In this document: positions 1 through 4,534 of the stretch, piece by piece
Layout of the letters: each line of letters begins with the position of its first letter
Position numbering within the stretch: position 1 is the first letter of the stretch
Assembly: GCA_020061995.1 (NCBI GenBank)
Contig: JAGUXE010000406.1
Location: forward strand, 1-5,262
Length of the DNA: 5,262 nucleotides
Direction of reading: 5' to 3'
Source of the DNA: Ignavibacteriales bacterium
GTDB lineage: Bacteria; Bacteroidota; Ignavibacteria; Ignavibacteriales; Ignavibacteriaceae
Notes under the pieces: model-generated
Told to the model about the DNA's origin: nothing
What the model saw: only the letters and a program-made list of their open reading frames with translations
Database searches by the model: none
Translations under genes and position numbers: made by a program

Positions 1-213
1 CGTGAGCAAAATTGCTTGCAAAATCAGTTCCAAATTCACCGCTCACCCCATAGGGATTTCCGTTACAAAGTCGTGACAGCGCGGAAGCGTAGCCCGATGC
101 GGGGGGATGTGCAAGCGGTGCGCAGGGGTGTATTTGGCGTGGATATTTTTAATAAACTTATGCTACAGTTTCCAGCGATCTGGCAATACCCCACAACAGC
201 ACACCAATCATAA
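1..213 (+). CDS. Unrecognised open frame entering from the left edge (3' end only, doubtful)
   Basis: The frame is open from the first base to a TAA at 211-213 and gives about 70 residues rich in Arg and Lys. It contains a stretch TARKRSPMRGDVQAVRRG and ends in IWQYPTTAHQS. No good start codon with a ribosome binding site lies in the window; the first possible one is a TTG at 16. If real, it is the tail of a gene that begins outside the window. The region is more GC-rich (about 70-130) than the genes that follow, so it may belong to a different segment from the AT-rich cargo. I recognise no family, and it may be non-coding. Confidence 0.25.
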   Translation, partial: REQNCLQNQFQIHRSPHRDFRYKVVTARKRSPMRGDVQAVRRGVFGVDIFNKLMLQFPAIWQYPTTAHQS

Positions 214-261
214 CAACACGCACCCGACCCTATGCTGGTCTGTTATGACACGGTAGGGCGG
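208..261 (+). promoter_or_regulatory. Two mutually exclusive hairpins just before the ORF at 266
   Basis: A perfect 8-bp inverted repeat pairs TCATAACA (208-215) with TGTTATGA (241-248). A second pairing joins CCG-A-CCCTA (224-232) with TAGGGCGG (254-261), giving eight pairs with one bulged A. The two helices overlap, so only one could form at a time. They end five bases before the GTG at 266. There is no U-tract, so this is not an obvious intrinsic terminator. A regulatory role is inference only. Confidence 0.25.
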
Positions 262-265
262 TAGC

Positions 266-505
266 GTGTTTGTGGTTTGTGAAGTGGTGTTGGGAAACCG
301 TTTGTACTTTGATAAGAATGTAGGCATCGTGTTCCGTGCAAATCTCAAATTGGACGGAACGCTGACGAAGGAGGAGATGAAGTCTGTGTCAATAAAAGGT
401 CATAGGCTCGGTATACCGATATTTCAGGACGCTGGATATACAACTGTTAGAAAACATAACAACCCCATCATATGTTGCTTGAGGAAAAATTATGAATGTT
501 CGTGA
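266..505 (+). CDS. Unrecognised 79-residue ORF, possibly the tail of a larger protein
   Basis: The frame opens after a TAG at 254-256, the first usable start is GTG 266, and no strong ribosome binding site precedes it. The product looks protein-like. An alternating hydrophobic N-terminus (VFVVCEVVLGNRLYF) is followed by a charged middle (LDGTLTKEEMKSVSIKGHRLG) and a C-terminal GYTTVRKHNN segment ending in CCLRKNYECS. I recognise no family. The end overlaps the next gene by 14 bases, a spacing often seen where a toxin gene meets its immunity gene. It could therefore be the C-terminal remnant of a polymorphic toxin whose upstream part is lost or frameshifted. A small intact gene, or a chance frame, are the alternatives. 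Confidence 0.42.
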   Translation: MFVVCEVVLGNRLYFDKNVGIVFRANLKLDGTLTKEEMKSVSIKGHRLGIPIFQDAGYTTVRKHNNPIICCLRKNYECS

Positions 506-764
506 TGAAACACAAAACTCAGATCAGAACTCAATAAGAGATGTACCTCAAACAAAAGATACATCTAATGTCAAAATCCATTTTAATTCAGATAATTCTG
601 AAGCTATAAAAGAATTAGCAAGAAGTGGAAAATTTGGCAGTAAAGAAGAAGATGTGGTGATTTTTGCGCTTCGTTTTTTATACACTGTCTATAAACGCCG
701 CCCTGATGCTAACGTTTTAATAGCCGAAGGTGCATCTGGTAGAACATATATGGATATAAAATAA
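492..764 (+). CDS. Small soluble protein, possibly ribbon-helix-helix-like
   Basis: This 90-residue protein starts at ATG 492, with a clear GAGG ribosome binding site at 481-484. Residues 1-25 are polar and probably disordered. Residues 27-31 (VKIHF) look like a beta strand, 36-46 like a helix, and 51-70 (KEEDVVIFALRFLYTVYKRR) like a second, amphipathic helix. That strand-helix-helix order, with a GS turn between the helices, resembles ribbon-helix-helix DNA-binding antitoxins, but this is a shape argument rather than a recognised family match. Its TAA shares one base with the ATG of the next gene (TAATG), so the two are almost certainly translationally coupled. It may be an antitoxin or regulator, or the soluble half of a two-protein immunity or defence unit. 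Confidence 0.7.
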   Translation: MNVRDETQNSDQNSIRDVPQTKDTSNVKIHFNSDNSEAIKELARSGKFGSKEEDVVIFALRFLYTVYKRRPDANVLIAEGASGRTYMDIK

Positions 765-1045
765 TGAATCCTTTTGATCAACAACCATCCATAAAAGAAC
801 AAATGCAGTTAAGCAACCATGATCATAACATGACCATGCGTTCTTGGTTCGGCAAAGCATTTGTAATAATGTATTTTCTTTTCTTCTTATCAACTGTTTT
901 AATATGGATTTATAGCACGTTTAATCCATCCGTAACAATTAATAATATGAAGGAGATGATCATGACTATTTCAGCACTATTCTCTGGCCCAATTGGCCTA
1001 GTCATTGGCTATTATTTTGGTGGCGATAGAGATAAGCCATATTGA
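764..1045 (+). CDS. Small two-helix membrane protein, coupled to the gene at 492
   Basis: This 93-residue protein begins at the ATG that overlaps the preceding stop by one base. Residues 1-29 are polar and His/Met-rich (SNHDHNMTM) and probably cytoplasmic. A first membrane helix spans about 31-53 (KAFVIMYFLFFLSTVLIWIY) and a second spans about 68-86 (TISALFSGPIGLVIGYYFG). A short charged tail, GDRDKPY, follows. The SGPIGLVIGYYFGG ending is a type I associate with small phage- or defence-linked membrane proteins, but I cannot assign a family. Coupling to the soluble partner suggests the two act together at the inner membrane, for example as a sensor and anchor or as an immunity pair. No terminator follows. 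Confidence 0.7.
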   Translation: MNPFDQQPSIKEQMQLSNHDHNMTMRSWFGKAFVIMYFLFFLSTVLIWIYSTFNPSVTINNMKEMIMTISALFSGPIGLVIGYYFGGDRDKPY

Positions 1046-1170
1046 TCCTTTTGCATTGTCGCACTCTTACTCTTTATGATCCATATCCCAAACTGATGGA
1101 CTTAATAGGCTCAGAATATAAATCACATTGATTACAAATAAGTTTCTAACCGGAGACCATTCCATCGCTC

Positions 1171-1260
1171 GATGATGGACGCGGTGACAGCCCATGATGC
1201 TGCCCAACCCACGTCCCATCGCGCCCGTCAGATTTGACGGTTGAGGCTGTAGAAAAACCT
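1171..1260 (+). pseudogene. Decayed coding scar A (GRGDSP...VEAVEK remnant)
   Basis: Read from 1171, the frame gives DDGRGDSP, then a TGA at 1195, and continues in the same frame to LTVEAVEKPP. The GGT of GRGD and the GAG of VEAVEK are 60 bases apart, exactly as in the related scar at 2593-2700 and one codon more than in the scar at 3724-3840. The DNA core GCGGTGACAGCCC is shared with the last of these. The spacing conserved in codons indicates descent from a protein-coding sequence. I infer a remnant of a repeated toxin 3' end; the parent protein is not in the window. The right part overlaps the inverted-repeat element starting at 1243. Confidence 0.45.
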
Positions 1261-1417
1261 CCAAACCACTTTTTCAATTCTTGAAATTTGAATAAAAAAT
1301 AAAACAATTATATGTAATAAATCTTTGAGGAGTGTTCAGTGAAAAATGCTCAAAGATTTACGTACATCATGCCACTTTTGAGATTTTTTAGAGAGACATA
1401 GGTTTTTCTACAGCCTC
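1243..1417. mobile_element. 175-bp MITE-like element with perfect 18-bp inverted ends
   Basis: The left end GAGGCTGTAGAAAAACCT (1243-1260) is the exact reverse complement of 1400-1417. Both ends are flanked by GTT (1240-1242 and 1418-1420), compatible with a 3-bp target duplication. The interior is AT-rich, has no transposase, and carries a second inverted repeat near its centre (1318-1360). This layout suits a non-autonomous miniature element mobilised by a transposase elsewhere. The alternative is that the ends are two opposed copies of the VEAVEK coding tail, because the same sequence also occurs at 3820-3835. I cannot name the parent insertion sequence. Confidence 0.45.
1318..1360. repeat. 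Perfect 12-bp inverted repeat with a 19-base loop
   Basis: TAAATCTTTGAG (1318-1329) pairs perfectly with CTCAAAGATTTA (1349-1360). It sits close to the centre of the 1243-1417 element, so the element is two nested inverted repeats. No T-run follows on either strand, so it is not an intrinsic terminator. It could be a structural part of the element or a small hairpin RNA. Confidence 0.55.
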
Positions 1418-1475
1418 GTTGGCGGGGGCTATTGCGACAAGTTTCACCAGATTAAACTATAGGTACTCAGATAAA

Positions 1476-1844
1476 ATGATTTCTTCCACAAATCCAATTT
1501 CTATTAAAGAATTTTTGGACTTTATTGGCTTTATTCTTAGCGGGGTCGGCGCACTATATTTCTTTTTCATTTATTCATGCATCACTGAAAGTACAGTGGT
1601 GAATAATACATTTAATAAATATGTAGCGCATACACTATCGGTTAGAAAATACTGGTTAAAAAACAAAGAAAATAAAGAAAAAAGCGAATATATACACACA
1701 TTAAGTAACAGTAGAGATTACGATAAGACTGACTGGTCAATTAGAAAAAAGATTGCTTTTTGGTCTATTGATAAAGGTAGTACTCTTTCATTTGGGTCTG
1801 TTGCGATAGGATTCATCTTTCAACTTTTATCAAAATTTCTATGA
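1476..1844 (+). CDS. Unrecognised small membrane protein with two end helices
   Basis: I chose ATG 1476, giving 122 residues. The frame extends up to a TTG at 1419, but those 19 extra codons begin immediately after the inverted-repeat end and look unlike protein start sequence. The ribosome binding site is weak (AGG at 1461). A first membrane helix covers about residues 13-35 (FLDFIGFILSGVGALYFFFI). A central hydrophilic segment, about 40-100, is rich in Lys, Asn, Ser and Tyr. A second helix spans about 103-119 (TLSFGSVAIGFIFQLL). The central part would form one large loop or domain on one side of the membrane. No family is recognised. Position after a mobile-like element and before degenerate coding repeats suits cargo in a cassette array; immunity function is only a guess. 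Confidence 0.6.
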   Translation: MISSTNPISIKEFLDFIGFILSGVGALYFFFIYSCITESTVVNNTFNKYVAHTLSVRKYWLKNKENKEKSEYIHTLSNSRDYDKTDWSIRKKIAFWSIDKGSTLSFGSVAIGFIFQLLSKFL

Positions 1845-1856
1845 TTAATAGTATGA

Positions 1857-2015
1857 CAAATACGTACCAATCCAAGTATTCATCGTGCAGTGATGAGTGA
1901 CAGACAACATCAGATTGAGCGACCGAAAATAGAGGGATTACCCGTTGCCGATAACAAACGGCGGTTACTTTCATGTTCCGAGATTGGTGCTTGCCCTACT
2001 TTCACGGTGCGCTGA
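1857..2015 (+). pseudogene. Degenerate coding repeat, copy 1 (IHRAVMSDRQ) and spacer
   Basis: This frame is open between stops for 52 codons. It contains IHRAVMSDRQHQIERPKI (about 1878-1931) and ends with CPTFTVR. An internal ATG at 1893 could start a 40-residue peptide, but there is no convincing ribosome binding site. The IHRAVMSDRQ part aligns in the same frame with FHGALIRDR at 2001-2027, where stops have accumulated. This points to a duplicated coding segment that is decaying. It may be a remnant of a larger gene rather than an independent one. The family is unknown. Confidence 0.33.
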
Positions 2016-2056
2016 TACGTGACAGATAACGCTAAACTGAACCGCCAAAAATATAG
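1991..2056 (+). repeat. Degenerate coding repeat, copy 2 (FHGALIRDR)
   Basis: The segment reads LPYFHGALIRDR and then hits stops, with a further TEPPKI resembling ERPKI of copy 1. DNA similarity to 1872-1935 is roughly two thirds by eye, strongest in GTGACAGAYAAC (1897-1908 against 2019-2030). The 12-base string TTTCACGGTGCG (2000-2011) recurs exactly at 4502-4513, in the same F-H-G-A reading frame. Confidence 0.45.
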
Positions 2057-2107
2057 AAAGCTTATCCTTCTTTCGCTGAAAAAATACGTTAAAGGAATAC
2101 CCTAGAT

Positions 2108-2530
2108 ATGGCAATGACTGTTATAAAAAGATGCCCTAAATGCAAAACTGCATATGAGGCTGGAACTGACACTCGCGGCATAGGCATTCCCTATAAAATA
2201 TGCTCAAATTGCGGAACCTACGTAATTGATAAAGACAACAATGAATGGGAATTAAAAAATCCTTTAGAAAAGCTGTGGTATATTTTTATATTAATCTGGA
2301 CTTCTTTTCTTTTTGGTTTGGCTGGACCACTAATATTTTTGTTTCTAAGAGAAGCACAAAAAATACAAATCAGTGATAGCTCTTTATTATATATATGGGG
2401 TGCATGTTCAATAGCATTGCTCTTCTGGATGCTTTATAAACATTCCAATGAAGTTCAAGAATCAGCAAATAGAATGCAAAACATTAAATATCGCAATATT
2501 TTAAAAAAACTAGGCATCTTAAAAGAATAA
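2108..2530 (+). CDS. Zinc-ribbon protein with two membrane helices
   Basis: The 140-residue product starts at ATG 2108, with AAAGGA at 2091-2096 upstream; ATG 2114 is a weaker alternative. An N-terminal zinc-ribbon is clear: CPKC at residues 9-12 and CSNC at 32-35, the usual two CxxC knuckles about 20 residues apart. Two membrane helices follow, at about 56-80 (LWYIFILIWTSFLFGLAGPLIFLFL) and 93-110. The tail of about 30 residues is basic and probably helical. Both the zinc ribbon and the tail would lie on the same side, likely the cytoplasm, if the helices form a hairpin. Such a layout suits a metal-binding sensor or membrane adaptor, but I recognise no named family. Degenerate repeats lie on both sides, as for the other cargo genes. 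Confidence 0.75.
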   Translation: MAMTVIKRCPKCKTAYEAGTDTRGIGIPYKICSNCGTYVIDKDNNEWELKNPLEKLWYIFILIWTSFLFGLAGPLIFLFLREAQKIQISDSSLLYIWGACSIALLFWMLYKHSNEVQESANRMQNIKYRNILKKLGILKE

Positions 2531-2592
2531 TAAGTTACCACGACTGACATCTAAAAAATAAAAATGTACGGCAGTTTATTTACTAATAATAA

Positions 2593-2700
2593 ATCGCCAA
2601 CAAATCATTCAACGACGGACGCGGTGATAACCCGCGACTCCGTTTTGATTACTCCCCGCCGCACCCGTCAATTACAATATTAGAGATATATAGTGACTAG
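2593..2700 (+). pseudogene. Decayed coding scar C (GRGDNPRLRFDYSPPHP remnant)
   Basis: Between a TAA ending at 2592 and the TAG at 2698-2700 the frame is open for 35 codons with no start codon. It contains DGRGDNPRLRFDYSPPHP, the best-preserved version of the scar family. GAG 2683 lies 60 bases after GGT 2623, matching scar A. From memory, the NPR.R.DY.PPHP pattern resembles the C-terminal conserved part of some polymorphic-toxin nuclease-like domains, but I could not verify this. I infer a leftover toxin 3' end just upstream of the gene at 2755. Confidence 0.45.
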
Positions 2701-2721
2701 CCACATAATAAACGCTCAGTT

Positions 2722-2747
2722 ATTCCCTAATAATATGCTTTTGGGAA
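2722..2747 (+). promoter_or_regulatory. Hairpin that would cover the ribosome binding site of the HEPN-like gene
   Basis: TTCCC (2722-2726) pairs with GGGAA (2743-2747), and GGGAA is the likely ribosome binding site, seven bases before ATG 2755. The stem could extend inward by two A-T pairs after one mismatch. The 16-base loop and short stem make it weak. If it forms, it would limit translation of the downstream gene. Confidence 0.28.
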
Positions 2748-2754
2748 ATTCAAA

Positions 2755-3264
2755 ATGCACTCAGATAAAATATATTTAGAAGTAGGCAAAGCAATTTTAC
2801 TTATTCAACTTACCGACCATGCATTTAAGAATGTATTATCATTAGTTTTTCCGGGCAGTGAGCACAATGACAAGGATGTCTTTGAAAAAAATAATAAAAT
2901 CATAGAAAAAGCAACATTAGGAAGATTAATTAATGTCTTAAAATCCAGGGTTATATTAAACGACAACTTTGAAGATATATTGGAAACTTACTTAAAAGAG
3001 AGAAACTCTTTAATTCATAATTGGGATGAAATAGAAAATTGGGAAAATGAAAGCGATGCTTTATATTTTACTATAAACTTACAAAAGCAAGCGGTATATT
3101 TTCTATATGTATTTACGGGTTTTATACGTGCATGGATGGAACAAGTCGATGTTGACTTCTCCTCCATCAATAACAAATACCATGAATTAATTGGGCTATT
3201 TGACGAAGTTGATACCCATTGGAAGCCATTAATTAATAAGTTTATTGAAGAAGAAAAGAACTGA
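2755..3264 (+). CDS. HEPN-like helical protein with an Rx4H motif, candidate RNase
   Basis: This 169-residue, mostly helical acidic protein starts at ATG 2755 behind GGGAA. The key feature is KERNSLIHNW: Arg83, Asn84 and His88 form the Rx4H motif with a polar residue after the Arg, as in HEPN domains that act as metal-independent RNases. Leading helices at about 1-32 and 45-66 (EKATLGRLINVLKSR), and following helices at about 100-128 and 137-166, suit a four-helix HEPN bundle. Many HEPN proteins are toxins or abortive-infection effectors paired with a nucleotidyltransferase (MNT) antitoxin. No such partner lies beside it here. It could instead be a non-toxic HEPN-like immunity or scaffolding protein. 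The assignment rests on one motif and predicted helicity. Confidence 0.72.
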   Translation: MHSDKIYLEVGKAILLIQLTDHAFKNVLSLVFPGSEHNDKDVFEKNNKIIEKATLGRLINVLKSRVILNDNFEDILETYLKERNSLIHNWDEIENWENESDALYFTINLQKQAVYFLYVFTGFIRAWMEQVDVDFSSINNKYHELIGLFDEVDTHWKPLINKFIEEEKN

Positions 3265-3353
3265 AAATATTAATTACTTAAGCAAAGAAATAATAATATT
3301 ACCTTTCGATCAGAATTTTATTAATTGGTTTTTAAAATGTCACGATATTTGAA

Positions 3354-3716
3354 ATGAAGACTTATTTACAAATTATATTGACGATGATTCTTGTAAATGG
3401 CTGTGAAAATAGTGATGAGTCAAGATGAAAAATATCTGACTTTATCCCTGATGGACATCCCGCTTATTTATTTTATGAATTATCCAGCAAAGGCCCAGTA
3501 ACAGATGATTTTTGCATTTCAAGCAGCGGAAATATAATACCGATGAAAAAAGGAATATCGAAAGAATATAAAATAAAAGAAAAAATAAAACAAGGAATTC
3601 AAATAATAGAAGAAGTTGACACAGGAAAATTATATTTTACCGTCTCATATATTGAAGGTGAATTTATTCAGCATCAAAGTGCGTGCGCATGGAAAGATAT
3701 AAAAGTAAAGTTGTAG
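3354..3716 (+). pseudogene. Lipoprotein gene interrupted by one in-frame TGA
   Basis: From ATG 3354 the frame encodes a short lipoprotein signal, MKTYLQIILTMILVNGC, with lipobox VNG|C and the lipidated Cys17 codon at 3402-3404. After SDESR a TGA occurs at 3426-3428. The same frame then continues for 95 codons to TAG 3714-3716 (KISDFIPDGHPAYLFYELSS and onward), with no other stop. Read through, the product would be a 120-codon periplasmic lipoprotein with two later Cys (about 54 and 111) that could form a disulfide. The mature part looks beta-rich. No SECIS-like argument can be made, and TGA is used as an ordinary stop by neighbouring genes, so a nonsense mutation is the simplest reading. Candidate roles are periplasmic immunity lipoprotein or entry-exclusion type; no family is recognised. 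Confidence 0.7.
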
Positions 3717-3723
3717 ATGTTAG

Positions 3724-3840
3724 TTTTTTAATAACTCTAACTATTATATCGACAACAGATGCGGTGACAGCCCGCGAGTCTTAACGACTTACTCCCTGCC
3801 GCGCCCTCATATTGACGTTGAGGCTGTAGAAAAACTCTAA
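3724..3840 (+). pseudogene. Decayed coding scar D (CGDSPRVL...HIDVEAVEKL)
   Basis: The frame is open from after TAG 3721-3723 to TAA 3838-3840 without a start codon. It contains NRCGDSPRVLTTYS, then PRPHIDVEAVEKL and the stop. It matches scar A in DNA (GCGGTGACAGCCC at 3761-3773, and GTTGAGGCTGTAGAAAAAC at 3817-3835) and scar C in protein (GD-P-R...YS.P.P...E). It is one codon shorter between GGT and GAG (57 bases). If VEAVEKL-stop is the true protein end, this marks the C-terminus of the parent protein. The next gene begins about 100 bases downstream. Confidence 0.42.
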
Positions 3841-3919
3841 AATTGAAATTTTTAACTCCATATAAATCAAATAGTCACAAGAGGAAGACACCTCAAAAAT
3901 TGGGTTATCCTTCACCCTC
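3820..3919. mobile_element. Possible degenerate second copy of the inverted-end element
   Basis: GAGGCTGTAGAAAAAC at 3820-3835 is identical to the left end of the 1243 element and is preceded by GTT. At 3902-3922, GGGTTATCCTTCACCCTCGTT matches the right end plus its GTT flank at 1400-1420 in about 16 of 21 positions. This would make a 100-bp degenerate relative, also bounded by GTT. The interiors share little beyond ATTGAAATTT-like AT-rich sequence, so chance similarity of the right end is possible. Confidence 0.25.
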
Positions 3920-3940
3920 GTTATACGTACAGAACACACT

Positions 3941-4516
3941 ATGAAAGTCTTACAAACTGAAATTTCTTGGGATTATCCAGACACATTGGAAATTCCTGCT
4001 CCATATGTATTTGACTATTCTAACGATAAACATTTAGATGCACTTATTTTAAGCCTAGGTAATGGCATATTCATCGAATGTGTTTATGAGATTTTTGATA
4101 ATGAGGCATACAAGATAATTACAGGTGCTTTAGAAGGCATTGGTGGATCAATAAAAATTGAATCGTCAAATGCAATCTCAAATTTATGGCTGTATCGTAA
4201 AGGTTATGATTGTTACCAACAAGGAAATGATACATATTTCTTTGTAAATCCAGAACCGCGCCCAGAACTTTTTGAGAAGAAAGAGTTTTCAGATTATCTG
4301 AGTGAGTTTAATCAATCAAAGTCACATAGAAGCAAAGTAAAAAAGAACTATGAAGATGCACTAATAGGAAGAATTAATAACAACTTAAGTTTTAAGCAGA
4401 AACTAAAAAATACTGTAAAAAAATTAAAGCAAATTATTTTCAATAAAAAATTGATCAATATTTGCAAAAAACCTAATGAGTTCAAGGAAAAAGTCCCAAC
4501 CTTTCACGGTGCGTGA
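3941..4516 (+). CDS. Unrecognised 191-residue protein whose end lies in a repeat
   Basis: The frame runs from ATG 3941 to TGA 4514-4516; no good ribosome binding site is visible. Residues 1-105 look like a compact alpha/beta domain: an acidic N-terminus with SWDYPDTLEIPAPYVFDYS, a hydrophobic DALILSLGNGIFIECVYEIF and a Gly-rich GALEGIGGSIKIES. Residues 106-187 are Lys-rich and probably helical, with a strongly basic stretch at 152-172 (KQKLKNTVKKLKQIIFNKK). The last codons, PTFHGA, fall in a repeat shared with 2000-2011. The C-terminus may therefore be the product of recombination rather than the original end. The overall shape is compatible with a soluble immunity protein or a small effector, but I recognise no domain. 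Confidence 0.65.
   Translation: MKVLQTEISWDYPDTLEIPAPYVFDYSNDKHLDALILSLGNGIFIECVYEIFDNEAYKIITGALEGIGGSIKIESSNAISNLWLYRKGYDCYQQGNDTYFFVNPEPRPELFEKKEFSDYLSEFNQSKSHRSKVKKNYEDALIGRINNNLSFKQKLKNTVKKLKQIIFNKKLINICKKPNEFKEKVPTFHGA
4496..4513 (+). repeat. Third copy of the FHGA repeat, inside the end of the 3941 gene
   Basis: TTTCACGGTGCG at 4502-4513 is identical to 2000-2011, and the preceding CCAAC resembles CCTAC there. Both copies read F-H-G-A in the frame used by the upstream gene here. Similarity fades after the TGA at 4514. Confidence 0.5.
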
Positions 4517-4534
4517 GTCGAGTCTGTCAAGCAA

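Noticed and set aside
111..119. GCAAGCGGT at 111-119 and 3087-3095 as a Pasteurellaceae uptake signal
   Set aside because: It differs from the ACAAGCGGT core in the first base, occurs only twice, and lacks the flanking AT-rich pattern.
1067..1264. Minus-strand 65-codon ORF
   Set aside because: It lies antisense to scar A and the inverted-repeat end, has no ribosome binding site, and its sequence is explained by the repeat.
1419..1475. TTG 1419 as the start of the membrane protein
   Set aside because: The extra 19 residues begin right at the inverted-repeat boundary and are not followed by a typical N-terminus. ATG 1476 leads directly into the first membrane helix.
3426..3428. TGA as a selenocysteine codon or as tryptophan
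   Set aside because: Neighbouring genes end with TGA as a normal stop, no selenoprotein family is recognisable, and no convincing SECIS-type hairpin was seen right after it.
1171..3840. Intergenic repeats as integron attC sites of a cassette array
   Set aside because: The layout of small genes with repeats between them invites this, but the sites lack paired RYYYAAC and GTTRRRY ends at consistent positions. The repeats also preserve a reading frame instead of a folded palindrome.
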